From the NCBI RefSeq assembly GCF_003182135.1, contig NZ_QGTL01000004.1, forward strand, positions 310,001 through 374,000: DNA of 64,000 bases, given 5' to 3'. The first letter of the stretch is position 1, and every line of letters begins with the position of its first letter. This document shows, one piece after another, positions 50,911 through 60,791 of this stretch. The translations under genes were made by a program, and so were the position numbers. Origin of the DNA: Nocardia neocaledoniensis. Lineage in GTDB: Bacteria; Actinomycetota; Actinomycetes; Mycobacteriales; Mycobacteriaceae. Under the pieces are notes generated by a model. That model worked only from the letters and a program-made list of their open reading frames with translations. It was not told the origin of the DNA and made no database searches.

Positions 50911-51969
50911 CTACAGGTTCGAGGGGCGAATCCGCTGGGTCGGCGGGTCGATGACGCGACCGCCGCTGCTCATCACACCGAGGACCGCGCCGGCGATCAG
51001 CAGGATCGCGGCGAGGATGCCCAGGATGATGGGCAGGGTCTTGCCGAAGAGGTCGAGCTTGTCGAGGCTCTCCTGGGTGACCGCCATCTGGGCGTCGATG
51101 GTCTCCTGGTCGAAGACCAGGTGCGCCTTGAGCGCGGAGACGTCGACCTGCTCGGCGCTGCGGCCGTAGTACAGGTGCAGCTGCTCGCCACCCTTGATGA
51201 CCGCGCCGGTCCGCGGCTCCACCCACAGCTCACGGACGTTGGTGTAGAAGCGGTACATGGTCACCTCGCCGTCACCCTCGAGGCCCCACTTGGCCGCGGG
51301 CAGGGTCAGCTTGCTGGTCGCGGTGGGCGCGACGTCGTTGAGGTTGGTGACCGGGATGCTCTGCTTGAAGTAGTACACCGGCATCCCGTCGATCTGGGTC
51401 TCCTCGACGAAGTCGATCGGGTGGGTGGCGCGGGCGTTCAGGTCGAAGTACGGGTACGACTTCTTCTCCGTGCCGATCGGGAACCGGTACTGCAGGCCCT
51501 CACGGCTCGTCGCGTCGGCCACCGAGGCGCCGGACTTGTCGACGTTGATGGCGATGGAGCCGTTGGGCGAGGTCGCCACCGGCGCGCCGGTGAACCGGTC
51601 GATGGTCACCCGGTCGACCTTGGCGTCGAGCACGCCGGCGTCGCCGTCGCGATCGTCGCGGCGCAGGGTCTGGCCGGCCTGGACGGTCATCTGGTCGGCG
51701 TCCGAGGGCTCCTCGACCGTGAGGAAGCGCTGCGAGGAGACGGCGACCTTGTCCACCTTGGCCGAGCCCTCGGGCGAGACCAGCGACTTCGAGTCGAGCA
51801 CCATGCTCTCCTCGCCGGGCACGCTCTTGGCGACGGTGGTGATACGCAGGTCGAGCGGGGTCTTGGCGACCTTGTCGACGGTGTAGGTGGGGATCATGAC
51901 AGCGGCGGCGAGCAGCAGCGCGCCGAGTCCGACGAGGATGCAGGCGATGGTCCTGCGCATGTTGCTCAT
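50911..51969 (-). CDS. DUF3068 (PorA-family) membrane-anchored protein
   Basis: 352 residues. An N-terminal helix (~residues 7-28) and a C-terminal helix (~308-332) bracket a large extracytoplasmic domain with the DUF3068 segments YPYFDLNARATHPIDFVEETQIDGMPVYYFKQSIPV and LWVEPRTGAVIKGGEQLHLYY. This family is confined largely to mycolate-bearing actinobacteria; its function is not established. The start overlaps the stop of the DUF2613 gene (ATGA), and it ends the operon. Confidence 0.88.
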   Translation of the reverse strand: MSNMRRTIACILVGLGALLLAAAVMIPTYTVDKVAKTPLDLRITTVAKSVPGEESMVLDSKSLVSPEGSAKVDKVAVSSQRFLTVEEPSDADQMTVQAGQTLRRDDRDGDAGVLDAKVDRVTIDRFTGAPVATSPNGSIAINVDKSGASVADATSREGLQYRFPIGTEKKSYPYFDLNARATHPIDFVEETQIDGMPVYYFKQSIPVTNLNDVAPTATSKLTLPAAKWGLEGDGEVTMYRFYTNVRELWVEPRTGAVIKGGEQLHLYYGRSAEQVDVSALKAHLVFDQETIDAQMAVTQESLDKLDLFGKTLPIILGILAAILLIAGAVLGVMSSGGRVIDPPTQRIRPSNL

Positions 51970-52136
51970 CGGCTGCCGTACGTGACGTTGCCGAGCACCG
52001 AGGAACCCGGATCAGCCGTGGTCTCGGGGTCCGGGATCGAATTCTGTTGCGCGCCAGCGGTGATGCCGAGAACGGCAATCACCCCGATGATCGCGCCGGC
52101 CAGCCCACTGATCAGGCCGGGAACGGCAAACTTCAT
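51966..52136 (-). CDS. DUF2613-family small membrane protein
   Basis: 56 residues: a hydrophobic helix (residues ~4-27) and a short tail ending SSVLGNVTYGSR, characteristic of DUF2613. It is translationally coupled to the DUF3068 gene and starts 29 bp after the secreted-protein gene. The consistent grouping suggests the three act together at the cell envelope; the function is unknown. Confidence 0.85.
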   Translation of the reverse strand: MKFAVPGLISGLAGAIIGVIAVLGITAGAQQNSIPDPETTADPGSSVLGNVTYGSR

Positions 52137-52165
52137 AACTCGAAACTCCAATGCGTGGCGTCGGA

Positions 52166-52945
52166 TCAACCGACGGAGAAGAACCCGACGGTCGGGGCGA
52201 ACGAGCAGGTGCGGACGTCACCGTCGGCGGTCTTGGTGGTGAGCCCACCGGTGATCACCGCGGCGACCCGGCCGGTGCCGGTGTCGGCGATGGCCGAGAG
52301 GGTGGCCGGACCGTCGGGGTTGATCGCGGCCTCGGTGGTGAGCGCCTGGGTGCCCGAGCGCCGGTTGTCCAGGTTGACCCACTGCACGGTCATCGGCGGG
52401 TTCTGCTCGGCGGTGGGGGTTTTGGTGCCGAGCGCGGTGAACACGAAACCGGTCTGGCCACTGGCCGGGCCGGGCGGCGGCAGCTCGGCCGGGCCGGGTA
52501 CGGCCAGCGCGGTGCCGACGGAATCGGAGGTCGGGCCGATGCAGCCCTTGCCGATGGTCGGGTAGAGGAACTGCGCGATGCGCGGGCCGTCCGACGGCGG
52601 GAGCTCGGGGCCGCCGCCGCCACTGCCGTCGAGGAAGGTGATGACCTTCTCCAGCGTCGCCTTGACCTGCGCGGGAATGCCGGGGGTGGCCAGCAGGACG
52701 CGCGCCTGGGCCAGGATTCCGGCCTGCGCGCCGTCGGCGATGGGGCCGGGGGCGGAGATGGCGCTTACGATCGACGGTGCCAGCGCGGCCAGCGTCTCGG
52801 AGGGAACGTTCTCCGCGATCGCCGGAACGCTCGGCTGCGCCGCTGGTCGCGGGGCAGCCATGGTCGATGCCGGTGCGGCGAGTGAGGCACTCACCGCTAG
52901 TACGAGAGCGGACAAAGCGGTCCGCGAGCCTCGGGTGCGCAGCAC
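52166..52945 (-). CDS. Secreted protein of mycolate-actinobacterial type, unknown function
   Basis: 259 residues from a GTG. A signal peptide ends near ASTMAAPRPA (residues ~28-32). The mature part has a helical region (~40-110), a Gly-rich turn and a beta-rich domain with two Cys (KGCIGPTSDS and RTCSFAP), probably a disulfide. First gene of the operon with DUF2613 and DUF3068, and divergent from a TetR gene. No family name can be given. Confidence 0.8.
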   Translation of the reverse strand: MLRTRGSRTALSALVLAVSASLAAPASTMAAPRPAAQPSVPAIAENVPSETLAALAPSIVSAISAPGPIADGAQAGILAQARVLLATPGIPAQVKATLEKVITFLDGSGGGGPELPPSDGPRIAQFLYPTIGKGCIGPTSDSVGTALAVPGPAELPPPGPASGQTGFVFTALGTKTPTAEQNPPMTVQWVNLDNRRSGTQALTTEAAINPDGPATLSAIADTGTGRVAAVITGGLTTKTADGDVRTCSFAPTVGFFSVG

Positions 52946-53029
52946 TGGTCAGCCGTCCTTCTTTGTGGGGATGGGGTGGAGCAGTCCGGAACGGTAAGTG
53001 TGATCCGGGGTTTCAGATACATTGGAAAG

Positions 53030-53641
53030 GTGACTACAGCGGACAGACGGTATGGGGGTCGTACGGTCGTCGCGCGTAAAGCCGAACGGCGCCAGCGGTT
53101 CCTGGAAGCAGCGACGCGGATCTTCGCCGAACGCGGGTACGCCACATGCTCGCTCGCCGAGGTGTGCGCGGCGGCAGGCCTCTCCAAGCGGCAGTTCTAC
53201 GAGGAGTTCGAGACCCGCGAGGACGTGCTCATCGCGGCCTACGACCGCATCCAGGACGACGCCGCCTCGGCGGTCGGGGCCGCGGTCGTCTTGCACTCCG
53301 ATCCGGAGGACGCGTTCCGGGCCGGCCTGGCCGCGTACCTGGAATCGCTCGGCTCCGACCCGTGGCGCGCGCAGGTCGCGCTGATCGAGGTCGTCGGCGT
53401 GAGCGATCGGATGGAGGACCATCGCCGCTCGCGGCGGCACGCCTGGTCGGCGCTGATCTCGGCCGCGCTGGGCGCGAAGGGCGTGCGGTTGCGCGGGGAC
53501 GCCGAACTCACGACGGGGCTCATCACCGGCGCGGTCAACGGCGTGGCGCACGAGTGGTTGCTGCGCGAATCGCGACCGCCGGTCGGCGAGCTGGTGGACC
53601 TGCTGGCCGCTGCCGCGCTCGCGCTCGTCGATCGGGACTGA
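53030..53641 (+). CDS. TetR-family transcriptional regulator
   Basis: 203 residues from a GTG; GGAAAGG lies directly upstream. The TetR HTH covers residues ~20-65 (RFLEAATRIFAERGYATCSLAEVCAAAGLSKRQFYEEFETREDVLIAAYDRI). The C-terminal ligand domain is helical. It is divergent from the secreted/DUF2613/DUF3068 operon with an 84-bp gap, so it probably regulates that operon. Ligand unknown. Confidence 0.88.
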   Translation: MTTADRRYGGRTVVARKAERRQRFLEAATRIFAERGYATCSLAEVCAAAGLSKRQFYEEFETREDVLIAAYDRIQDDAASAVGAAVVLHSDPEDAFRAGLAAYLESLGSDPWRAQVALIEVVGVSDRMEDHRRSRRHAWSALISAALGAKGVRLRGDAELTTGLITGAVNGVAHEWLLRESRPPVGELVDLLAAAALALVDRD

Positions 53642-53935
53642 TTTCCGGACGATCGATGGGCGGGTGGCAACTTCACGCACTTGCCGCTTGCTCAACCCAC
53701 TCCCTTTCCGGACATTGTGAGACCGGACGGCTTCACAGTGGGGGAGAGTCTGGCATAGTAGTGACCCAGATCGCAACGGCAGAAACCGTGCGATCGCCGT
53801 CACCTGGGGTGATGGATTGGTCAGGGGTCCAAACTGCTCGCGCTCGTAGTGAACCACCCCGGGCCGCGCACGGGAGGCGGTTCGGACTTTCGCGACCCGT
53901 CCCTCGGCTCGGCAATTCATCGGCAATCCCGCCGT
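53642..53935. other. Gene-free stretch between TetR and the kinase gene
   Basis: No ORF with a convincing ribosome binding site and family character was found. Short open frames on both strands look like chance. Two loose dyads occur (around 53700-53745), but no clear terminator or promoter is seen. Confidence 0.4.
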
Positions 53936-55810
53936 TCAGCCCTTGCTGAGCACGCCGGCGATGGCGCCGCCGAGCAGTCCCGGGGTGCTGTAGTCGACGG
54001 TGCCGTCCGGCCGCAGGGTGACCGTGGACGACTTGCCGTCGTCGACACAGCCGCCCGCCCCGCTCTCGCCGGTGAGGCGCGCGCGGAAGGTCAGCCGCCC
54101 GGCGGTGGCCTCGGTCAGCGTCTCCGCCCGTGCGCAGCGGGCGCCCGAGATCGTGCCGGTATTGGCCGAGTTCGCGACCTCCTCGCCGACCGATCCGGCG
54201 CCGATGGTCAGCTCGATGGTGAAACTGGCGAGGCCGTCCGACGCCCGGCCCTTCCAGGTGCCGACGAATGCGGCGGGGACTGTGCCCGCCGCGTCGCCGG
54301 TGGGCGGTGACCCGGGGGAGTCGGTGGACGGCGGGGTCCCCGGTGACCGCACCTCGGTGTTCGACGGGGCGATCGTCAGACTGACGCCCGCGCGGGGATC
54401 GCGCAGCTGGGTGCCGATCAGATAGGCCCCCGCCGCCACCGCGACCACCACGACCAGCACGGCCGCTACCAGCAGGCCGCGGGTGCGCCGGGCTCCGCGC
54501 GGTTTACGGCCGGGCTGGTGGGGGCCGGGGGCAGTGCCTTCGGGGCGCCGATGAACAGTGGGGTCGACCACGGCCCAGCTCGGACCCGACCCACTGATGC
54601 CCGTGCCGGTCGACGCCCACGCGGGCCCGGTCGAGTTCGGCGCTGGTCCGGTCGCGGAGGTGGCGGGGCCACCGCCGGTCGAGGGGGATCCGCCTCTCGG
54701 CGACCAGGCGGGTCCGGTTGGGCCAGGCCCGGTCTGCGTCCCGGCGCGAACAGGTCCGCTGCCGCTGGGCACCGAGCCCGGACCTGTCGCGGCCGTCGGG
54801 TGTCCGCCGGTCGACGCCCACGCGGGGCCGGTCGAGTCAGGTGTGGGTCCCGGCGGCGGCGCATGCGATGCGGGTCCGGTCGACGCCGGCGCCGGGCCGC
54901 CGTCAACGGGGTGGCCGTCCGGTGCGGTATCGAGATCGAGGAGGCGGACCGCGCGGGTGCCGATCTCCTCGACGAGGGCCGGTGGCAACCATCCGGTTCG
55001 CCCGGTATCGCCCAGGCGGGTGAGTTCGGTGAGGACCTGCGCGGGGGCTGGGCGGGCGGCAGGGTCCTTGACGAGACAGGACGCGACGAGCGGGCGCAGG
55101 CGCTCGGGGAGCGCATCGATGCGGGGCTCCTCGTACATGATCCGCCAGAGCATCTGCACGAGTTCCGCGGTGCCGAACGGGCCGTGGCCGGTGGCGGCGA
55201 AGGCGAGCACGCCGCCGAGGGCGAAGACATCGCAGGCGGGGCCGAGCGGTTCGCCGCTCACCTGCTCCGGACACATGAAACCCGGTGAACCGATGACCTT
55301 TCCGGTGGTGGTGAGGGCGGTGTCCTCGGTGGCGCGGGCGATGCCGAAATCGATCACCTTGGGCCCGTCGACCGCGAGCAGCACATTCGACGGCTTCAGA
55401 TCGCGATGCACCACGCCGGCGCCGTGAATCGCGACCAGCGCCTCGGCCAGGCCGTGACCGAGCGCGAGCAGGGCGGGTTCGCCGAAGGGGCCGAACCGGC
55501 TCACCGCGTCCGAGAGCGGAAGCCCGGCTACGAAACCGGTGGCCAGCCACGGCGGATCGGCGTCGACATCGGCATCCAGCACCGGTGCCGTGAACGCCCC
55601 ACCGACCCGGCGCGCGGCCGCGACCTCACGCCGGAACCTGGCCCGCAGCTCGGGATCGCCGAGGAGATCGGGGCGGATCACCTTCACCGCGACGGTGCGG
55701 CCGCCGCCGGTCCGGCCCAGATACACCTTTCCCATGCCGCCCGCGCCGAGCACGCCGAGCAGTCGGTACGCCCCGATCTGCCGTGGATCGTCCGTGCCGA
55801 GCGGTTGCAT
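53936..55810 (-). CDS. Membrane-anchored Ser/Thr protein kinase (PknB-like fold)
   Basis: 624 residues. The kinase domain (residues ~14-265) has the Gly loop GAGGMGKVY, Lys43 (VAVKVI), HRD at 135-137, Asp154 in IDFG and a GSPGFMCPEQ activation end. A Pro/Gly/Thr linker with STGPAWASTG repeats (~300-440) leads to one membrane helix (~450-475). A ~130-residue extracytoplasmic domain with two Cys follows. There are no PASTA repeats, so its sensor differs from PknB. It lies 92 bp after the LuxR-type gene on the same strand. Confidence 0.93.
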   Translation of the reverse strand: MQPLGTDDPRQIGAYRLLGVLGAGGMGKVYLGRTGGGRTVAVKVIRPDLLGDPELRARFRREVAAARRVGGAFTAPVLDADVDADPPWLATGFVAGLPLSDAVSRFGPFGEPALLALGHGLAEALVAIHGAGVVHRDLKPSNVLLAVDGPKVIDFGIARATEDTALTTTGKVIGSPGFMCPEQVSGEPLGPACDVFALGGVLAFAATGHGPFGTAELVQMLWRIMYEEPRIDALPERLRPLVASCLVKDPAARPAPAQVLTELTRLGDTGRTGWLPPALVEEIGTRAVRLLDLDTAPDGHPVDGGPAPASTGPASHAPPPGPTPDSTGPAWASTGGHPTAATGPGSVPSGSGPVRAGTQTGPGPTGPAWSPRGGSPSTGGGPATSATGPAPNSTGPAWASTGTGISGSGPSWAVVDPTVHRRPEGTAPGPHQPGRKPRGARRTRGLLVAAVLVVVVAVAAGAYLIGTQLRDPRAGVSLTIAPSNTEVRSPGTPPSTDSPGSPPTGDAAGTVPAAFVGTWKGRASDGLASFTIELTIGAGSVGEEVANSANTGTISGARCARAETLTEATAGRLTFRARLTGESGAGGCVDDGKSSTVTLRPDGTVDYSTPGLLGGAIAGVLSKG

Positions 55811-55902
55811 TGCCTGTGAATCCTTCGATCAGCCGAGCGCGGCGGCCCGGGGTTCGCCCGGTCACTGTAACCCCGATGCCCGACCACGGCCGGGGCCGCG
55901 AG

Positions 55903-58900
55903 CTAGCGCGCTCCCCGGACAATCTCCAGGCGATTGGTGATGCCGAGCTTGGCGAGGATGTTGCGGACGTGGGTCTCGACCGTGCGCTCGGAAAGGACGA
56001 GGCGGGTGGCGATTTCGCGGTTGGTCAGGCCGGTGGCGACGAGGTCGGCGATCTCGCGCTCCCTGCGGGTGAGGGGATCGGTGGTGCGGGCGGCCGCGGC
56101 GATCTCGGTCAGCAGGGCGTCGGCAGTGGCCAGGCGGTGGGTCATGCCGAGGCGGCGGAAACCGGCGGCGGCCCGCTCGGCGTGCTCGCGCGCGGCGGGC
56201 AGCTCGGTGCGGGCCAGCAGGGTGCGGCCCAGGCCGAGGTGGCCGAGGGCGACGAAGGGCAGCGCGCCGATCCTGGTGTCCATGACCAGGCCCTGCCGGT
56301 ACAGCTCGACCGCGGCGTCGAGGTGGCCCGCGACCCGGGCGTTGTCGGCACGCACGCGGGCCAGCGAGCTCACACAGATGAGGGCGCCGGTGCCGTCGGC
56401 CGAGTAATACGGCTCCTGACCCGCTTGAGCGCGGTAGACGCGGTCGGCGGTCTCGGCATCGTCGAGCAGCTGCGCGATCAGGCCGACCGAGAACACGGTG
56501 CCGGACCAGCGCGGACCGCGCTCGAGGGTGTCGGGCAGATCGCGGAAGGGCTCGAATCGGGCGCGGGCCTCGTCGAGGTCACCGGCCAGGGCGAGCATCA
56601 TCGGCGTGAAGAGTTGAGCGATGGGGATTTTCGGGGCGAAGGCCAGTGCCTCGACGGCGGCGGTCATCTCGCTCCGGTCGACCTCGCCGAGGATCGCCGC
56701 GTACATCCCACGAAAGGCATGGTGTAGCCCGGCCAGGGAGAAATCGCCGATGCCCAGCGCCAATTCATGGGCGGCGCCGTCGAATTCGAGCCCCGCGGCG
56801 AACTCGCCGACCAGCACCGACCTGGTGGCGCGCAGCCGGAGCAGGTGCCAGCGCGCGATCGGCAGGCGGCGGCGTTCGGCGAGCAGCGCGATGCGGTCGA
56901 GCGCGTCGTCGAAGGCGGTGAGGTCGCCGCGTTGCAGGCTCGCGTCGGCTGTCCACACGTGTCCCCAGAGTTGGGCCAGCGGCTGCTCGGCGTCGACCGC
57001 GATCTCGATCGCCCTGGCCGCCAGAGCGGTTCGCTCCTCGAGGAACTCGGTCGAGGCCAGCGAGAGGTGTCTGGCGTGGATGGCGTCGAGCACCACGTCG
57101 GGGTCGGTGGACCGGCCCGCGGCGCGCATGGCCCGCTCCGACAGGGCCCGCGCCTCGGCGCCCGCGCCGCGATCGGCCGCCGACAGCGCCACCCTGGCCA
57201 GGATGCGCGCGATGAGATCATCGTGCTGCCCCGGTTCGAGTCGCCGCAGCGCGGCTGCGCAGAGTTGATCGAGCCGCGTCATGACCGTGGGCGTGGTGAC
57301 GCCGTGCACCACCAGCGCGGCCCTGGCGAGCAGATCGGGTCTGCCTGACTGTTCGGCGAGTGCCGCGGCCCGCTCACAGTGGTCGAGACTGTCGGCGATG
57401 TGGCCGGCGGCGAACTCGTCGCCGGCGAGCTCGATGAGGAGTTCGCCCTGCTCCGGTTCGGGCGCGGAGTCACCCACCGACTCGAGCGCCCACTGCCCGA
57501 AGCGGATCGCCTCGGGATAGGCGGCTGCGGTGCGCGCGGCACGGGCCGCCCTCCTGGCCCAGTGCGCGGCGTCGGGCGCGGACAAGTCGGCGTTTCGCCA
57601 GTGTGTCGCGATGGCGCCCGCGATCGCGGAATCAGGGCCGCCGCGTTCGTCCAAGACCCGCGCGGCCGCGAGGTGCAGGGCGCGGCGGCGTGCGGGTCCG
57701 AGGTCGGCGTACACCGCGTCGCGCACCAGTGCGTGCGTGAACGCTGTTGTCCCGTCGGTGAATCGGCGCACGATCCCCGCGGATTCAGCGGCGTCGATGG
57801 CTGCGGACACGACACCCTCGCCGGCCCGATCGCCCGCGCGCCGACCATCCTCGCCGTGTCGGCGCCCGATGCGACGCGAGTCGGCAGCGTCCGAAGCCGC
57901 GCCGCCGGGCGCCGGATCACGCGCCGACCGACGCTCGTCCGCGGCGTTCGAGGCCGCACCGCCGGGTACCGGATCACGCGCAGGCCGACGCTCGTCGTCG
58001 GCACTGCGGCTCAGGCCGTCGACCGTAAAGGCAAGCGGCCCCGGTTCGGGCAAAGCACTTGCGGCCTCGCGTTTTTCGCTGGAGACCTGCTCTGCTACGC
58101 CGACCAGCAACGCGAGATCTATGCGTTCGCCGAGCACGCTCGCGGCGCCGAGCACCTCGACCACCGCCGGGGCGAGCCGATCGAGCCGAGCCAGCACCAA
58201 TCTGCGCACACCGGGCACGGCGAGTACGGCCTCGGCATCGCAACCGCGTTCGGCCACACCGGATTCCACGATCAGCCGGACCAGCAGCGGGTTCCCCTCG
58301 GTACGTTCGCGCAGACCGGCGGCGAGATCGATGGGCAGACCGAGCTGTTCGAGCCAGTATCGAACCTCGGGCGCGGTGAGCCCCGGCACCGACAGTGCTC
58401 GCGCATGAGGCACGCGCAACCACTCGGCCTGCTGATCGAGCAGCGGCTCCTCCGCCGGCTCCCGTGCGGTACCGACGATGAGCAGTGCGGCCCGCGGCGT
58501 CTGGGTGACCACGTGGGTGAGCAGCGCGAGCGAGGTGGGGTCGGCCCAGTGCAGATCCTCGAGGACGAGCAGCAGCCCTGGCTCGGCCGCCAGCACGTCG
58601 GCGACCTCGGTGAACATCCGGAAACGCTGCGCGGCCGCGCCACCGCCCGGCTCGGTGACGGTGTCGAGCGCGGCGGCCAGCTCCGGCAGCTCGCGGGCGG
58701 CGCGGCGCCACGGCCACAGCGGCGGCATCCCCGCGTCGTCGAGCGCGTTGCCCCGCGCGACCCGCAGGCCCGCCTCCGCGGCGAGTTCTACCGCGCGTTC
58801 GGCCAGCCACGACTTACCGATCCCGGCGGGACCACTGATCAGCACGAAGCGGCTCGCGCCGCCCGCGGCGGACAGCACGGCCGCGCGCAGCAGCGCGATC

Positions 58901-58932
58901 TCCTGATGCCGCCCGACCGCCGGAGTCTGCAC
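55903..58932 (-). CDS. Large ATP-binding LuxR-family regulator (LAL/STAND type)
   Basis: 1009 residues. Walker [10 protein letters not shown] (residues ~33-41) and Walker [11 protein letters not shown] are within an AAA/NB-ARC-like domain. Long helical repeats of TPR character fill the middle. A LuxR HTH closes the protein ([49 protein letters not shown]). These proteins act as ligand-triggered transcription activators. A variable, charged stretch near residues 310-370 contains a tandem duplication. Target genes unknown; the kinase gene downstream is co-directional. Confidence 0.92.
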   Translation of the reverse strand: MQTPAVGRHQEIALLRAAVLSAAGGASRFVLISGPAGIGKSWLAERAVELAAEAGLRVARGNALDDAGMPPLWPWRRAARELPELAAALDTVTEPGGGAAAQRFRMFTEVADVLAAEPGLLLVLEDLHWADPTSLALLTHVVTQTPRAALLIVGTAREPAEEPLLDQQAEWLRVPHARALSVPGLTAPEVRYWLEQLGLPIDLAAGLRERTEGNPLLVRLIVESGVAERGCDAEAVLAVPGVRRLVLARLDRLAPAVVEVLGAASVLGERIDLALLVGVAEQVSSEKREAASALPEPGPLAFTVDGLSRSADDERRPARDPVPGGAASNAADERRSARDPAPGGAASDAADSRRIGRRHGEDGRRAGDRAGEGVVSAAIDAAESAGIVRRFTDGTTAFTHALVRDAVYADLGPARRRALHLAAARVLDERGGPDSAIAGAIATHWRNADLSAPDAAHWARRAARAARTAAAYPEAIRFGQWALESVGDSAPEPEQGELLIELAGDEFAAGHIADSLDHCERAAALAEQSGRPDLLARAALVVHGVTTPTVMTRLDQLCAAALRRLEPGQHDDLIARILARVALSAADRGAGAEARALSERAMRAAGRSTDPDVVLDAIHARHLSLASTEFLEERTALAARAIEIAVDAEQPLAQLWGHVWTADASLQRGDLTAFDDALDRIALLAERRRLPIARWHLLRLRATRSVLVGEFAAGLEFDGAAHELALGIGDFSLAGLHHAFRGMYAAILGEVDRSEMTAAVEALAFAPKIPIAQLFTPMMLALAGDLDEARARFEPFRDLPDTLERGPRWSGTVFSVGLIAQLLDDAETADRVYRAQAGQEPYYSADGTGALICVSSLARVRADNARVAGHLDAAVELYRQGLVMDTRIGALPFVALGHLGLGRTLLARTELPAAREHAERAAAGFRRLGMTHRLATADALLTEIAAAARTTDPLTRREREIADLVATGLTNREIATRLVLSERTVETHVRNILAKLGITNRLEIVRGAR
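57883..57996. repeat. 57-bp tandem duplication inside the LuxR-type gene
   Basis: Two adjacent copies (57883-57939 and 57940-57996) encode DERRxARDPxPGGAASxAA, 19 residues each. GGATCACGCG recurs exactly 57 bp apart (57914, 57971). The reading frame is kept, and the segment is Arg/Asp/Ala-rich linker. Confidence 0.85.
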
Positions 58933-59047
58933 CTGCCAAGTATCGCGCGAAGTTCAGTACCGCGAATGCGTACTGGCACTGATCCGGCGCGGCGTCGCTG
59001 CGGCGAGGCTGGAAGCACCGAATTCCCGAGGTCAGGAGCTGAAAATC

Positions 59048-59383
59048 ATGTACGCACACCTTGTCTGGTTCGACCGGCCACGCACCGAGGCCGAGCTGGC
59101 CGCCGCCGACTTCGCGGCGACCCACCGCATCGCTCCCGCGCTGGCCACCGTGCCGGGACTGGTCGACTACTACGAACTGCGCCGCGACGACGGGTCCGGC
59201 GTGGTGATCGGTTTCGGCGAGACCGAGGCGGCGCTGCACGCGGTGCGCGACGCGATCCTCGCCACCGAGCTGCTGCCGGGCGAGGACCCGGAGCTGCTGC
59301 CCGGCCCGGACCGGGTCGAGATCTATCCGGTGCTGCGCCACCGCGACACCGCCGACATCTACGCCGAAGGGACACGGTCATGA
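59048..59383 (+). CDS. Small cytoplasmic protein, unknown function
   Basis: 111 residues with beta-alpha-beta character (MYAHLVWF, LVDYYELRRDDGSGVVIGFGETEAALHAVRDAILATELLPGEDP), suggesting a dimeric alpha/beta-barrel-like fold of the monooxygenase-like type; this is a weak inference. AGGAG lies about 9 nt upstream. Its stop overlaps the ATG of the YceI gene (ATGA), so they are co-translated. Confidence 0.75.
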   Translation: MYAHLVWFDRPRTEAELAAADFAATHRIAPALATVPGLVDYYELRRDDGSGVVIGFGETEAALHAVRDAILATELLPGEDPELLPGPDRVEIYPVLRHRDTADIYAEGTRS

Positions 59384-59898
59384 ACTGGATCATGCTGGGC
59401 GAGCGCCGCTGCGTGCGCTGGGCGGCCGCACCGCAGGACAGCACCGCGCACTTCCGGGTCGGGCACTTCGGGCACACCGTGGGCGGCTCGATCCCGGTGC
59501 TCGACGGCAGGCTCACGCTCGGCCCGGACGGGCAACCCGCGACCGTCAGCGGCGCCGTCGACCTCGCCGCGATCGACACCGGCAACGCCCGGCGCGACCG
59601 TGACCTGCGCAAACCACGCCTGCTCGACCTCGACCGGCACCCGGTGATGAGCTTCGTCGCCGACGACATCACCGGCACCGACGGCGAATGGCGGGTCGCC
59701 GGGGTCGCCACCGTGCGGGGGCGCGACGTGCCGTTGGTCTTCACCGTCACCAAGTTCGCCCTCGGCACCGACACCGTGACGGTGAGCGCTGAGGCCGTGC
59801 TCGACCGCCGCCTGCTCGGGCTGCGGGCGCCGGAGTTCCTGATCGGGCGCTGCGTGACGATCGCGCTGCACGTGGTGCTGCGCGCGCAGACGCCCTAG
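59380..59898 (+). CDS. YceI-family protein
   Basis: 172 residues. The lipocalin-like YceI signature is present (STAHFRVGHFG, GAVDLAAIDTGNARRDRDLRKPRLLDLDRHPVMSF, TVRGRDVPLVF). YceI proteins bind isoprenoid-type or amphiphilic ligands. No signal peptide is seen, so it is likely cytoplasmic. Stop overlaps the convergent YWTD gene by 4 bp. Confidence 0.9.
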   Translation: MNWIMLGERRCVRWAAAPQDSTAHFRVGHFGHTVGGSIPVLDGRLTLGPDGQPATVSGAVDLAAIDTGNARRDRDLRKPRLLDLDRHPVMSFVADDITGTDGEWRVAGVATVRGRDVPLVFTVTKFALGTDTVTVSAEAVLDRRLLGLRAPEFLIGRCVTIALHVVLRAQTP

Positions 59899-60791
59899 AG
59901 GTCGGCCAGCGCGAGGCCGGTCAGCGGATTGCCGATCCGGACCAGTTCGGTATCGGTGCCGCGCCCGACGTCGACGAACCGGATCGAGCCACCGAGATCG
60001 CTCACATAGAAGGCACTGCCGAGGCCGGCCAGCCCGATGGCCTCGCGATAGCCGGTCGAGAGCACCTTCGGCGTGCCGACCTCGGGCTGCACCGTGGCGG
60101 CGTAGAGCGCGTTGCCGTGCGGGCCGGCGCCGCGGTCGGTCCAGACCAGGTGGCTCGCGCCGTGCAATTCCAGGTCGATCGGTTCCGGCAGGTCCTGCCA
60201 CAGCAGCTCGAGATCGGTGCGGTCGGCGGCGCCCGCACCGTCCGGGAGGTCGATCGGGGCGCGGAAGATCCGGCCGTCGCCCGCCTTGGCCGCGCCCTTC
60301 TGCGTCCAATAGACCAGGCGGCGATCCATGTCCAGGCAGATCCCGACGCACCAGTTCCGCGGCACCCGCGCGTCCGCCTCGCTCCGGCCGGTGACCACGA
60401 TCGGGCGCAGGTCCCCGCCGTCGAGATCGCAGCTGAGCACCGCCATGCCCTCGCGGTCGCACCAGTACAGCCTGCCCGATTCGAAGTCGGCGGTGAGCTG
60501 CTTGCCGGTGGTGAACGCGCCGACCGGCACGATCCTGGTGCGATTGCCGCCGTCGAGGTCGACCCGCTCGATCGAACCGTTGCGGGTGAAGAACTCCGGT
60601 TCGGTGCCAGGCGCGGCGCCGGGATCGGGCCTGCCCATGTTGGTCCAGTAGATGTGGCCGCGCAGCTGGTCGACCACCACGCCGTCGGGGAACTCGTCCA
60701 GGTCCTCGACGACGGTGCGCAGCGCGCCCGTGCCGAGCGAGACCGCGTGCATCGCACGGGCTTTCAGGTCCAGCGCCAGCAGCTCGGTCAT
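59895..60791 (-). CDS. YWTD-type beta-propeller protein
   Basis: 298 residues with several propeller blades marked by IYWTNMG, LYWCDREG, VYWTQKG and LVWTDRG, as in LDL-receptor YWTD or SMP-30/NHL-like propellers. No signal peptide. The start overlaps the stop of the hydroxyacyl-CoA dehydrogenase gene (ATGA), so the two form an operon. Role unknown; enzymatic lactonase activity is possible but not shown. Confidence 0.82.
   Translation of the reverse strand: MTELLALDLKARAMHAVSLGTGALRTVVEDLDEFPDGVVVDQLRGHIYWTNMGRPDPGAAPGTEPEFFTRNGSIERVDLDGGNRTRIVPVGAFTTGKQLTADFESGRLYWCDREGMAVLSCDLDGGDLRPIVVTGRSEADARVPRNWCVGICLDMDRRLVYWTQKGAAKAGDGRIFRAPIDLPDGAGAADRTDLELLWQDLPEPIDLELHGASHLVWTDRGAGPHGNALYAATVQPEVGTPKVLSTGYREAIGLAGLGSAFYVSDLGGSIRFVDVGRGTDTELVRIGNPLTGLALADL

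Noticed and set aside
53766..53949. Possible small GTG-started gene between TetR and the kinase gene
   Set aside because: No ribosome binding site at useful spacing and basic low-complexity product; it also runs into the kinase gene end.
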